The notes under the pieces were generated by a model. That model saw only the letters and a list, made by a program, of their open reading frames with translations, did not search any database and had not been told where the DNA came from. The position numbers and the translations under genes were made by a program. Shown here one piece after another: positions 1 to 8,460 of a DNA stretch of 28,546 nt. The stretch comes from an uncultured Lysobacteraceae bacterium (GTDB lineage: Bacteria > Pseudomonadota > Gammaproteobacteria > Xanthomonadales > Xanthomonadaceae), in NCBI GenBank assembly GCA_946482565.1, contig CAMLSB010000009.1, positions 1-28,546 of the forward strand, written 5' to 3'. Within the stretch, counting starts at the first letter, position 1. Each line of letters opens with the position of its first letter.

Positions 1-690
<690 letters not shown>

Positions 691-713
691 CGCGGTGCGA
701 CGAGCGATGCCAG

Positions 714-744
714 AGGCCCGGGCGACCGGGCCTTTCGCTTTTTG
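714..744 (+). terminator. Rho-independent terminator after rpoH
   Basis: A perfect 8-bp GC-rich stem (AGGCCCGG at 714-721 pairing with CCGGGCCT at 726-733) closes a GCGA tetraloop. It is followed by T-rich sequence (TTT, then CGCTTTTT). It lies 24 bases after the rpoH stop and ends about 30 bases before the next start codon. Confidence 0.85.
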
Positions 745-775
745 GCGATAGACTGGCGCCAGTCGGGGAGGGGGC

Positions 776-1534
776 ATGGATACGACCTTGCGCATCGCAT
801 TGCTGATCGACGCCGACAACGCGCCGGCATCGAAGATCGACCTCGTGATGAACGAGCTCTCGCGCCACGGGATCGCGAACGTCCGTCGTGCCTACGGCAA
901 CTGGAAGAGCGATCGGCTCAAGGGCTGGGAAGCGGTCCTGCATCCGCAGGCCATCCAGCCGATGCAGCAGTTCGCCTACAGCACGGGCAAGAACGCTTCC
1001 GATATGGCGATGGTGGTCGACGCCATGGACCTCTTGCACAGCGGGAGGTTCGACGCGTTCGCGATCGTCTCGAGCGACGCGGACTTCACGCCGCTGGTGA
1101 TGCGACTGCGTAGCCAGAACATGCGCGTCTTCGGTTTCGGCACGAAGCAGGCGCCGTTGCCTTTCGTCAATGCCTGCTCGACCTTCCTCTACCTGGACAG
1201 CCCACCCGCGGCCGACAACGGGCCGTCGGACCAGCAGGCGACCGCCAGGCCACGGACGACGATGGAATTGCGCCAGGACACGGCGCTGGTCAACCTCTTG
1301 CGCGGCGCCGTTGAGTCCGCGACCGGCGACGACGGATGGGCCCACCTGGGAACCGTGGGCCAGTACATCGCGAACAAGTCCTCGTTCGAATCCCGGAACT
1401 ACGGCTACCCCAACCTCAGCAGCCTGCTCGAAGCCAGCGAACTGTTCGAGCTGCGCAAGACGGGGCAGATCATCCACGTCCGCGCGAAGGCGGCGAAGGC
1501 CGCCAGGGCGAAGAAGAACGCGCGCGCGCCCTAG
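776..1534 (+). CDS. NYN-domain (LabA/DUF88-type) protein with C-terminal OST-HTH/LOTUS domain
   Basis: This is a predicted cytoplasmic RNA-binding protein, possibly a metal-dependent ribonuclease, of 252 residues. The N-terminal NYN (PIN-like) domain covers about residues 6-140. Its acidic residues are in place: IDADN (D12, D14), ASDMAMVVDAMD (D76, D82) and SSDADF (D101, D103), consistent with Mg-dependent nuclease chemistry in this fold. A linker leads to an OST-HTH/LOTUS-like module at about 168-240 (LVNLLRGAVE, WAHLGTVGQYI, YGYPNLSSLLE), a fold associated with RNA binding. The tail is Lys/Ala/Arg-rich. The ATG is supported by a strong GGGGAGGGGG Shine-Dalgarno. Its TAG overlaps the TAG of the convergent flavoprotein within one CTAG tetramer. 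The substrate is unknown; domain identity is firm, nuclease activity is inferred from the family. Confidence 0.85.
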   Translation: MDTTLRIALLIDADNAPASKIDLVMNELSRHGIANVRRAYGNWKSDRLKGWEAVLHPQAIQPMQQFAYSTGKNASDMAMVVDAMDLLHSGRFDAFAIVSSDADFTPLVMRLRSQNMRVFGFGTKQAPLPFVNACSTFLYLDSPPAADNGPSDQQATARPRTTMELRQDTALVNLLRGAVESATGDDGWAHLGTVGQYIANKSSFESRNYGYPNLSSLLEASELFELRKTGQIIHVRAKAAKAARAKKNARAP

Positions 1535-2817
1535 CCTTCATCGCGGCCGAGGATGATCCGCGCGGCGCGCTGGTACGTCCAGTACGACCAGGTCCAGTCG
1601 AGCAGCACGGCGATGCGGTTGCGGAAGCCGATCAGGAAGAATACGTGCGCGAGCAGCCAGAACCACCACGCGAGCACGCCCGACAGCCGTACGCGGCCCA
1701 GGTCGACGACCGCGGCCATGCGCCCGATGGTGGCGAGGTTGCCGTAGTCGCGATAGCGGAACGGCTTCGTCGCGCGGCCGGCAAGGTGCGCGCGGATCGC
1801 GGACGCGGCGTGGCGGCCCATCTGCTTCGCGGCCGGTGCGACGCCGGGCACGGGACGGCCGTCCTCGCGTGCCAGCGCCGCGAGATCGCCCGCGACGAAC
1901 ACGCCGGGGCGGTCCGGCACCGAGAGGTCGGGCGACACCTGCACGCGGCCGGCGCGGTCGAGCGGTGCGCCGAGCATCCGCCCCAGCGGCGAGGCGGCGA
2001 CGCCCGCGGCCCATAGCACGGTGCGCGCCTCGATGCGCTCGCCGGCGCACTGCAGGCCGTTGGCGTCGATCGCCTGCACCGCGCCGCCGGTGCGCACTTC
2101 CACGCCGAGCCGTTCGAGATGGCGCTTCGCGCGCGCCGACAGCGCCGGCGGGAATGTGGACAGCACGCGCGGCCCGGCTTCCAGCAGCAGCACGCGCGCC
2201 GAGCGCGGATCGATGCGTCGGAATTCGCTGGCGAGCGTGTGCCGCGCGATCTCCGCGAGCGTGCCGGCGAGCTCGACGCCGGTCGGGCCGCCGCCGACGA
2301 TGGCGAACGTGAGCAGCGCGCGCCTCGCTTCCGGATCCGTTACGGCTTCGGCGCGCTCGAAGGCGGACAGGATCCGCCGCCGGATGTGCAGCGCGTCGTC
2401 CAGCGTTTTCAGCCCCGGCGCATGCGGCGCCCACTCGTCGTGCCCGAAATACGCGTGGGTCGCGCCGCTGGCAAGCAGCAGCGCGTCGTAATCGAGGGCG
2501 CTGCCGTCTTCCAGGCGCAGCCGCCGCGCATCGGCGTCGATCGCGACGACGGTGCCCATCAGCACCGTCGCGTTGGCCTGGCTGCGAAGGATGTGGCGCA
2601 GCGGCGCGGCGATGTCGGGCGCGGTCAGGCCGGCGGTGGCGACCTGGTACAGCAGCGGCTGGAACAGGTGGTGGTTGCCGCGGTCGACGAGGGTGATCCG
2701 CACATCGTCGCCGCCCAGCGCGCGCGCGGCCCACAGGCCCGCGAAGCCGCCGCCGACGATGACGACGTGTGGGCGGGGGCTGGCGGGGATGCCGGACACG
2801 CAGGCATTGTCGCGCAT
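1531..2817 (-). CDS. Type II NADH:quinone oxidoreductase-like FAD-dependent protein
   Basis: This is a predicted membrane-attached flavoprotein that passes electrons from NAD(P)H to quinones without pumping protons (428 residues). The FAD-binding Rossmann motif is VVIVGGGFAGLWAA (about residues 18-31). The NADH-binding motif is AIVGGGPTGVELAG (about 172-185). A late GVFVAGDLA segment matches the second FAD contact. The C-terminus has aromatic and hydrophobic stretches (VLAWWFWLLAHVFFLIGFRNR) that form the membrane anchor of NDH-2 enzymes. The ATG at 2817 gives an N-terminus of normal length; no clear Shine-Dalgarno is visible and GTG codons just downstream are possible. It shares CTAG stop codons with the NYN gene and lies 44 bases downstream of priA, so the two may be co-transcribed. 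Quinone specificity cannot be read from sequence. Confidence 0.87.
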   Translation of the reverse strand: MRDNACVSGIPASPRPHVVIVGGGFAGLWAARALGGDDVRITLVDRGNHHLFQPLLYQVATAGLTAPDIAAPLRHILRSQANATVLMGTVVAIDADARRLRLEDGSALDYDALLLASGATHAYFGHDEWAPHAPGLKTLDDALHIRRRILSAFERAEAVTDPEARRALLTFAIVGGGPTGVELAGTLAEIARHTLASEFRRIDPRSARVLLLEAGPRVLSTFPPALSARAKRHLERLGVEVRTGGAVQAIDANGLQCAGERIEARTVLWAAGVAASPLGRMLGAPLDRAGRVQVSPDLSVPDRPGVFVAGDLAALAREDGRPVPGVAPAAKQMGRHAASAIRAHLAGRATKPFRYRDYGNLATIGRMAAVVDLGRVRLSGVLAWWFWLLAHVFFLIGFRNRIAVLLDWTWSYWTYQRAARIILGRDEG

Positions 2818-2861
2818 CGCGCGGGCGCATGCCCGCGTTGCCCGACGCGCCGGTCGACGCG

Positions 2862-5090
2862 TCAGTACAGGTCGACGGGATCGACGTCGAGCGACCAGCG
2901 CACCTTGCGCGCCTCCGGCAGCGCCCGGATCGCGGGCAGCGCCGCCTGCAGCGCCGCGTGCAGCAGCGGTCGTCGCGTCGCAGAGAGCACCAGTTGCGTG
3001 CGCTGGAATCCGGCGCGACGCGGCATCGGCGCCGGCAGCGGACCGAGCAGCTCGACGGCGGGCGCGGCATCGTGCAACAGGCGCTTCGCCGCGTGCAGGA
3101 AGTGCATCGCCGGGTCGGCATGCTTCGCCTCGGCGCGCAGCAGGGCGAGGTGCGCGAACGGCGGGAAGCCGGCCGCCTCGCGCTGCGCCAGTTCCGCATC
3201 GGCGAAAGCGTGGTAGCCGCCGCGCACCAGCACCTGCAGCAGCGGGTGTTCCGGATGGTGGGTTTGCAGCAGCACCGTGCCCCGGCGCTTCGCGCGGCCG
3301 GCGCGGCCCGCGACCTGCACCAGCAGCTGCGCGAGCTTCTCGGGCGCACGGAAGTCGGCGGAGAACAGGCCTTCGTCGATGCCGACGACGGCGACCAGCC
3401 CGAGTTCGGGTAGATCGTGGCCCTTCGCCAGCATCTGCGTGCCGACGAGGATGCCGGGCTGGTCCCCGAGGCGTTCGATCATCGCGCCCAGTGCGTCGCG
3501 CCCGCGCGTGCTGCCGCGGTCCACGCGCAGCACAGGCACGTCGGGAAACGACGCGGCGAGCAGTTCCTCGATGCGCTCGGTGCCTGCGCCCTGCGGTTGG
3601 AGCGCGAGTCCACCGCAGTCCGGGCAGGCGGGCGGCGCCGGGCGGCGCGTGCCGCAGTGGTGGCATTGCAGGCGCCGGCCGCCGGCGTGCACGGTCATCG
3701 CCGTGCCGGGCGCGTCGGGCGCGCTGCAACGCGGGCAGCGCGCGCTCCAGCCGCAGTCGTGGCAGAGCAGCACCGGTGCGTAGCCGCGGCGGTTGCGGAA
3801 CACGAGCGCCTGGCCGCCGGCATCCAGCGTCGAACGCAGCGCCGCGAGCAATTCGGGCGACAGGCCCGCCTGCAGCGGCCGCTTGCGCACGTCCAGCACG
3901 CGCACTTCCGGCGGCTGCGCGTCGCCGGCACGGTGCGGCAAGCGCAGGTGCGCGTAGCGGCCGGCGCGCGCGTTGTGCAGCGATTCGAGCGATGGCGTCG
4001 CGCTGCCGAGCACCACCGGCACGCCGAGCGCGCGCGCGCGCACCAGGGCGAAATCGCGCGCGTGGTAACGGATGCCGTCGAACTGCTTGTAGCTGCCGTC
4101 GTGTTCCTCGTCGACGATGACCAGGCCGGCCTCGGGCAGCGGCGTGAACACCGCCGAGCGCGTGCCGATCACGACGCGCGCCTCGCCGCGCCACGCGGCC
4201 GTCCAGGTACGCGCGCGCTCGGCATCGCCCAGGCCCGAATGCAGCGCATGCACCGGCACGCCGAGCCGCGCGCGGAAACGCGCGAGCAACTGCGGCGTCA
4301 GCCCGATTTCCGGCACCAGCACCAGCGCCTGGCGACCGCGCGCGAGGCAGTCGGCGATCGCGCGCAGGTAGACCTCGGTCTTGCCGCTGCCGGTCACGCC
4401 GTCGAGCAGCAGCGCGGCGAAGCCGTCGCGTGCGGCGAGCACGGCGTCGATGGCCGCCTGCTGCGCGGGATTGGGTTCCGGCCCGGGCGGCATCGCGGCG
4501 ACGGGACGGGTGCCCGCGCCCGACGCGGCGATTGCGACGCGTTCGGCGAGTCCGCGCGCGGCGAGCGCGCGCGCGGCATCGCGCCAGGGCTGCATCGCGC
4601 CCGCGTCGAGCATGGTCTCGTCGACGCCGCCATCCGCGAGCGCCTGTGCGAGCGAGCGCGGGCGCCCGGCGCGCAGCGATGGCAGCGCGGTCGCGCCGGC
4701 TTCGGTCAGCTGCCAGGCCCAGGCGTGGGTGTCGGGCAAGGGCTCGCCACGCCGCAGGCTGGCGGGCATGGCCGTCGCGAACACTTCGCCCAGCGGCGCG
4801 TGCAGGTAGCCCGCGAGCCAGTGCAGCGACGCGGCAAGCTCGCCGTGGAACAAAGGCTCCGGGTCGAGGACCGCCGCGATTGGCCGCAATGCGTCGGCCG
4901 CCTCCACGGGCGCGCTCCCGGCGACCACGCCGACCAGTTCGCGGTTGCCGAACGGCACCCGCACCCGGGCGCCGATGACGTCCCGGGAGGTCGCGGCATC
5001 GCCGGTCGCCCCGCCTTCGCAGGGCAGGTAGTCGAACGGCTGCGGCAGGGGCAGCGGCAGCGCGACCTGCCACGCGGGAACGGAGGGCAT
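2862..5090 (-). CDS. priA: Primosomal protein N' (replication restart helicase PriA)
   Basis: PriA is a 3'-5' superfamily 2 DNA helicase that recognises stalled forks and starts DnaA-independent reloading of the replicative helicase. The 742 residues match the family's usual length (about 730). The N-terminal DNA-binding domain starts PSVPAWQVALPLPLPQPFDY. Walker A is GVTGSGKTE (about 231-239) and Walker B is VIVDEEHDG (DEEH about 327-330). The zinc-binding region has all eight cysteines (C443, C446, C452, C455, C476, C479, C489, C492). The helicase C-terminal motifs QMLAKGHD and QVAGRAGR follow. I chose the ATG at 5090 because homologues begin at this motif, although the frame stays open upstream. 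The upstream region contains a DnaA-box palindrome (5246-5268), notable beside a DnaA-independent restart gene, although no functional link is shown. Confidence 0.95.
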   Translation of the reverse strand: MPSVPAWQVALPLPLPQPFDYLPCEGGATGDAATSRDVIGARVRVPFGNRELVGVVAGSAPVEAADALRPIAAVLDPEPLFHGELAASLHWLAGYLHAPLGEVFATAMPASLRRGEPLPDTHAWAWQLTEAGATALPSLRAGRPRSLAQALADGGVDETMLDAGAMQPWRDAARALAARGLAERVAIAASGAGTRPVAAMPPGPEPNPAQQAAIDAVLAARDGFAALLLDGVTGSGKTEVYLRAIADCLARGRQALVLVPEIGLTPQLLARFRARLGVPVHALHSGLGDAERARTWTAAWRGEARVVIGTRSAVFTPLPEAGLVIVDEEHDGSYKQFDGIRYHARDFALVRARALGVPVVLGSATPSLESLHNARAGRYAHLRLPHRAGDAQPPEVRVLDVRKRPLQAGLSPELLAALRSTLDAGGQALVFRNRRGYAPVLLCHDCGWSARCPRCSAPDAPGTAMTVHAGGRRLQCHHCGTRRPAPPACPDCGGLALQPQGAGTERIEELLAASFPDVPVLRVDRGSTRGRDALGAMIERLGDQPGILVGTQMLAKGHDLPELGLVAVVGIDEGLFSADFRAPEKLAQLLVQVAGRAGRAKRRGTVLLQTHHPEHPLLQVLVRGGYHAFADAELAQREAAGFPPFAHLALLRAEAKHADPAMHFLHAAKRLLHDAAPAVELLGPLPAPMPRRAGFQRTQLVLSATRRPLLHAALQAALPAIRALPEARKVRWSLDVDPVDLY

Positions 5091-5245
5091 CGCCCATTGT
5101 AGGAGGATGGGTTTCCCGCCTCCTGCGACCGTTGACCGGAGGACATCGCGGATCGCGTAGCGCGCCCGTCCGGCAGTTGCAGCCACTTGTTAGAGCACGG
5201 GCGATGAATCCCGCGCAACGTGCGGGCGTGAAAGGGTTTTTGCCC

Positions 5246-5268
5246 TTATCCACACGAATTGTGGATAA
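5246..5268. promoter_or_regulatory. Inverted pair of perfect DnaA boxes
   Basis: TTATCCACA (5246-5254) and its reverse complement TGTGGATAA (5260-5268) face each other with 5 bases between them. Both match the E. coli DnaA-box consensus exactly, which is striking in a roughly 70% GC background. The sequence is direct; DnaA binding is inferred. dnaA, rpmH and parAB are not in this window, so this is unlikely to be the main oriC. A regulatory or DnaA-titration site, or a site controlling the flanking genes, is more plausible. Confidence 0.6.
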
Positions 5269-5323
5269 CCCTGTGCAATTCTGCTGCCGGGGATCGTCAA
5301 AAAAGCCTGAATCCCGCTTGTAT

Positions 5324-5353
5324 GTCGGATTGGTGAAAAAAGTACCAACCGAC
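5324..5353. repeat. Imperfect inverted repeat with A-tract loop
   Basis: GTCGGATTGGT (5324-5334) and ACCAACCGAC (5344-5353) pair except for one bulged A, around a 9-base loop with an A6 run. It lies in the AT-rich core beside the DnaA boxes. It could be an operator for a dimeric regulator or an RNA hairpin; nothing in the sequence decides. Confidence 0.4.
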
Positions 5354-5567
5354 AATATGCGAATGGAATCATGCAGTTGCGCGTGGAACCGAGCGCCTGT
5401 CCGGCGCGCGCGCCTCGTGATGGCCGCGTCCATGACCCTTGCATGACCGCTGTGCACAACCCCCTGCGCCGGGAGGCCTTGTGCCGCCTCGCGGAGGACT
5501 CCGCGTGCACGATGTCAAGCAGTCGCCGGTGGCTATGATGGCGCCGATGAAGCGGATTTCCTGACCC

Positions 5568-6944
5568 GTGGCCCCGGCCCCCACGACCGGCGCGCCGCCG
5601 GCCCTTTCGGCATTCCTGCGCGGCATTGGCCGCCGCGCGCTGCTGTTCGCTGCGCTGCAGGCGGGCGAGGGCCCGGCCGTGGACGCGGCCTTGATCCAGG
5701 CCACGGCGCGCTTCGCTGCCGGGGCCGCCGACTTCCCGATGGGGGCATGGCCATCGCGCTTCTGGGGCGGGCTGGTGGTCGCGCTGCCGCGGCCAGAGGT
5801 GGCCGGGACGGCGCTGCCGGGACCTGGCTTCCCGGGATTGCAGGCGCTGGCGACGCTGGGTTCGGGCGGGCGCACGGCGATGCTGCTGGCGCTGGTGGCC
5901 GGACTCGACGAGGAGGACGGCGGCGCCGCCCTCGGCCTGGACGCGGCGACATGGCGGCTGGCGTTGCGCCGGGCCGCGCCTCGTGACGCCGCCGGCAATT
6001 TCGACGAACCGGAATGGCGGGCGCTGGCCGTCGCGGTGCGCGATGCGCAGCGCGACCTGCCGGACGCGCGCCTGGGGTGGTGGGAGCATGTCGCGGCGGC
6101 TGCACTGGCGCCGCGTGCGCCCACCGCGGCGAACGCGCAAAGCGACGGCAACGGTGGCGATGATGCGCGCAGGCGCCGCATGTTGCGCCTGCTGTGGATC
6201 GCGGTCGTCGCCTGCGTGCTGGGGCTCGCTGCGACATTCCTGCCGTGGCGCGCGTGGTTCGCCGGCGAGGGCAGCACGAATCCCGCGCCGGCGGCCGCCA
6301 TTGCGCTCGACGGCGCCGATCCGCCTGCTGCGCGCTACGACGCCGCGTTCGCGCTGCGCTACCATCCCGACCTGCCGCGATTGCTGGCCGGCGAGGATGC
6401 CTTGCTGCGCGAGTCGGACTTCGGCGCCTGGTACGCCGCGCGCCTCGCGCCGGATCAAGGCATGGCATCGATCGCGCCGCAGCCGCTGCCCGCGTTCGAT
6501 GCGCTGTCGCCGGAGCAACTGACGTTGTTGGGGCAGCGCGCTGCCGAGTCGGATGGGTTGCCGCCCGGCGTGCGTGGCGAACTGCGCGAGCGCTGGGACG
6601 CCTGGCAACGCCTCCCTGCACCCGAGCGCGATGCCGTGCGCGCCGCGCTCGCCTCGTTCGCGGCGCTGCCCGCCGCCGAACGCCAGGCATTGCGCGACGA
6701 ATACGCGGCGCTGCCGGGCGACCTGCAGCGCGGCTGGTTGCTCGGTCCGACCCTCGGCGCGCGCTGGCACCTGCTGCAGCCGCTGCTGCAGCAGGTGCCC
6801 GCGGACGAGCGCGAACCGTTGCTTGCGCACCTGCACGCGATGGATCCCGCGGCGCTCGACGCGCTCGGCGAGATCGCGCGGCGCACGCCGCCGCAGGCAC
6901 GCGATGCGCTGCGGCGGAAGCTCGCCGGCTTGCCCGGCCGCTGA
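5568..6944 (+). CDS. DUF3106 membrane protein with degenerate sigma-factor-like N-terminus
   Basis: This 458-residue protein has unknown function. Residues about 18-50 (FLRGIGRRALLFAALQAG and following) and about 100-136 (GRTAMLLALVAGLDEEDGGAALGLDAATWRLALRRA) resemble sigma regions 2 and 4 of ECF sigma factors. The second stretch follows the region-4 pattern of 'LLL..EGL...EAA..LG....T....L.RA' in length and spacing. A positively charged RRRR (201-204) precedes one transmembrane helix (about 205-227), predicting N-inside and C-outside. The C-terminal third (about 320-455) has the repeated Leu-Pro/Trp/Arg pattern of DUF3106 (WDAWQRLPAPERDAV and similar). The GTG start at 5568 has no strong Shine-Dalgarno. 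It converges on the DUF4286 gene with 1 base between stops. The sigma resemblance is my reading by eye and needs a profile search. Confidence 0.7.
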   Translation: MAPAPTTGAPPALSAFLRGIGRRALLFAALQAGEGPAVDAALIQATARFAAGAADFPMGAWPSRFWGGLVVALPRPEVAGTALPGPGFPGLQALATLGSGGRTAMLLALVAGLDEEDGGAALGLDAATWRLALRRAAPRDAAGNFDEPEWRALAVAVRDAQRDLPDARLGWWEHVAAAALAPRAPTAANAQSDGNGGDDARRRRMLRLLWIAVVACVLGLAATFLPWRAWFAGEGSTNPAPAAAIALDGADPPAARYDAAFALRYHPDLPRLLAGEDALLRESDFGAWYAARLAPDQGMASIAPQPLPAFDALSPEQLTLLGQRAAESDGLPPGVRGELRERWDAWQRLPAPERDAVRAALASFAALPAAERQALRDEYAALPGDLQRGWLLGPTLGARWHLLQPLLQQVPADEREPLLAHLHAMDPAALDALGEIARRTPPQARDALRRKLAGLPGR

Positions 6945-6945
6945 A

Positions 6946-7254
6946 CTACGCGGACTGCGGCTGCAGGAGGCGTCGCGTCGCGGTGAAGCGGTCGCCGAAA
7001 CGTTCGATGCCGTCGCCGCGCACGCGTTCGGCGTGGTCGCGCAGGTAGGCGTCGTACGCGGCGCGGTCGCGCAGCGTGTACTGCACGCACAACCCGATGC
7101 GTCCCGGCGCGGACGGTTCCAGCAGGTCGAAGATGCGCGCGTCGACGAAGCCGGGCAACGCCAGCAACTCCGCGGTGTGGCGGTTCAGCCAGGTGCGGTA
7201 TTCGTTGGCGATCGTGGCGTCGACGTCCAGCGTCACCTCGTAGATGAGGCTCAT
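6946..7254 (-). CDS. DUF4286 family small protein
   Basis: This 102-residue protein begins MSLIYEVTLDVDATIANEYRTWL and continues with NRHTAELLALPGFVDARIF and an arginine/aspartate-rich C-terminal half. The layout (a beta strand, an amphipathic helix, then 'LPGFVDARIF') fits DUF4286, a ferredoxin-like alpha/beta fold related to the Dabb/antibiotic-monooxygenase group. No catalytic motif is evident and no signal peptide is present, so a cytoplasmic location is expected. Its ATG overlaps the TGA of the DUF3667 gene in ATGA, indicating translational coupling. The function is unknown. Confidence 0.75.
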   Translation of the reverse strand: MSLIYEVTLDVDATIANEYRTWLNRHTAELLALPGFVDARIFDLLEPSAPGRIGLCVQYTLRDRAAYDAYLRDHAERVRGDGIERFGDRFTATRRLLQPQSA

Positions 7255-8396
7255 GCCCACACCAGGCTGGCAAGGAAGGTGGCGACGACGCCGAAGACGA
7301 GCAGGATGGAGTAACACATGCCCAGCACCAGGTACTTGAGGATCGTCATGATCCTGCCCTGGCCGTAGACGCGCTTCTGCATCAGCAGCAGGTAGATCGG
7401 CATCCACGCGAACAGCAGTCCCTCGCCCCAGCCGGTCAGCGTGGACAGCGCGGGCACGTCGCTGCCAAGTTCGTTGAGGCCGAATACCAGCAGCAGCGCC
7501 AGGCACAGGAAGGCGTGGCTGTGCAACGCCACGATCAGGTGCTCCATGTACAGGCGGTGCTTGAAGAAGTACGTGACCTTCAGCATCAGGGCGAAGATCG
7601 GCAACAGGATGAACAGCGTCGACGGCAGCGCGGACAGCACCGCGTCCTTCAGCCGGTCCGGATTCTTCTGCAGTTCCGAAACATTGGCCTGGCCCTTGCC
7701 GATCTGGTGGTTGATCCAGTCGTTGGCGAACTGCGGGAGCCAGGCGATGCGCAGTGGATTGGTCTTGGCGTCCCACGGTGCCCCGTTGCCGAACGTCACG
7801 TCCGGCACATCGGCCTTCGCGTCCTGGCCGACGGCCGCGGGAATCTTCCCGCGGATCTCCGCGATGCGCCGTTCCGCCTTCTTGCGGATCTGCGATTCGC
7901 CACGGGTGATGCCGGCGCGCGCGCCGGGCACGTCGGGCATCGTCTCGCGCGCCGTCTGCAATCCTGCGAGCGCTTCGTCCCGCGCCTTGATCACCTGTTC
8001 GACGGTGGTCGCGGTGTCGAAGCTGTCCTTGTCGTCGAACTTCACCGAGTTCGGATCCATGGTCCAGATCAGCTGCGCGACGAAGAAGGTCACGATGCTG
8101 AGGAACACGAACAGCCGCACCGGGCTGACGTAGCGCACGCGCCGGCCGGCGAAGTATTCCTTGCTGAGGTAGGCCGGCTTCGACAGCAGCGGCCACAGCG
8201 TGCGGAACACGCGCGCGTCGATGTTGAGCACGGTGTCGAGGAAATCGCCCATGATGCTGCCGAAGTGGCGCACCAGGCCGTCCACCGGTTGCCCGCAGCG
8301 ATAGCAGTGCGGGCCGAGCAGCGGCGTGCCGCAATTCGCGCAGGCGCGGGCCGGCGTGGCGGCGGCTTCCGTCGCGGTCGAGGCAGGTTCGGTCAT
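7251..8396 (-). CDS. DUF3667 zinc-ribbon membrane protein
   Basis: This is a 381-residue inner-membrane protein of unknown function. The N-terminus has a zinc ribbon: CANC and CYRC (C19, C22, C31, C34). The family-typical GHFG-like stretch follows (LVRHFGSIMGDFLDTVLNID), then FRTLWPLLSKPAYLSKEYFAGRRVRYVSP. Hydrophobic segments are at about 90-110 (LFVFLSIVTFFVAQLIW) and in four or five helices of the C-terminal half (for example STLFILLPIFALMLKVTYFF and ILLVFGVVATFLASLVWA). The central region (about 115-215) is charged and helical. A GGGGA Shine-Dalgarno precedes the ATG. It is the first gene of a two-gene unit with DUF4286 (4-base overlap) and is divergent from the MATE gene, 64 bases away. 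Confidence 0.85.
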   Translation of the reverse strand: MTEPASTATEAAATPARACANCGTPLLGPHCYRCGQPVDGLVRHFGSIMGDFLDTVLNIDARVFRTLWPLLSKPAYLSKEYFAGRRVRYVSPVRLFVFLSIVTFFVAQLIWTMDPNSVKFDDKDSFDTATTVEQVIKARDEALAGLQTARETMPDVPGARAGITRGESQIRKKAERRIAEIRGKIPAAVGQDAKADVPDVTFGNGAPWDAKTNPLRIAWLPQFANDWINHQIGKGQANVSELQKNPDRLKDAVLSALPSTLFILLPIFALMLKVTYFFKHRLYMEHLIVALHSHAFLCLALLLVFGLNELGSDVPALSTLTGWGEGLLFAWMPIYLLLMQKRVYGQGRIMTILKYLVLGMCYSILLVFGVVATFLASLVWA

Positions 8397-8397
8397 C

Positions 8398-8425
8398 TTG
8401 GTATCCCCGTTGGCCCGGCTAAGAT
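8398..8425 (+). promoter_or_regulatory. Possible promoter for the MATE gene
   Basis: TTGGTA (8398-8403) and TAAGAT (8420-8425) are separated by 16 bases. Each matches four of six bases of the -35 and -10 consensus. The site is in the 64-base divergent gap, 35 bases before the MATE start. The match is modest and could be chance. Confidence 0.3.
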
Positions 8426-8460
8426 AGCGACTCGCCGCGTCCGCGCGCCAGCCTCCCGCC

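Larger units (their letters stand above)
5091..5567. other. Gene-free region between priA and the DUF3106 gene, with AT-rich core
   Basis: These 477 bases separate divergent priA (-) and the DUF3106 gene (+), and I see no convincing gene in them. An open frame runs through 5132-5446, but its composition is unlike a protein and it has no recognisable motif. The core at about 5230-5380 is far more AT-rich than the rest of the window. It contains a T5 tract (5237-5241), two A6 tracts (5299-5304 and 5336-5341), a small hairpin (AAGGG/CCCTT, 5232-5247), a perfect inverted pair of DnaA boxes (5246-5268) and an imperfect inverted repeat (5324-5353). A weaker DnaA-box-like TGTGCACAA lies at 5451-5459. 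Promoters for both flanking genes should be here, but none can be assigned with confidence. Confidence 0.6.

Noticed and set aside
5246..5268. The DnaA-box pair as the chromosomal replication origin
   Set aside because: dnaA, dnaN, rpmH and parAB are absent, only two perfect boxes occur and no further box cluster is present, so the primary oriC is unlikely.
5132..5446. A 104-codon open frame on the + strand in the gap upstream of the DUF3106 gene
   Set aside because: No recognisable motif, unlike-protein composition with many Arg/Ser/Cys, and it spans the DnaA boxes and AT-rich elements; it looks like chance.
1531..5457. A 1308-codon open frame on the - strand reading through both the flavoprotein and priA regions
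   Set aside because: Only its last 428 codons encode a recognisable protein; the earlier part is an Arg/Ala-rich shadow of priA in another frame, an effect of high GC.
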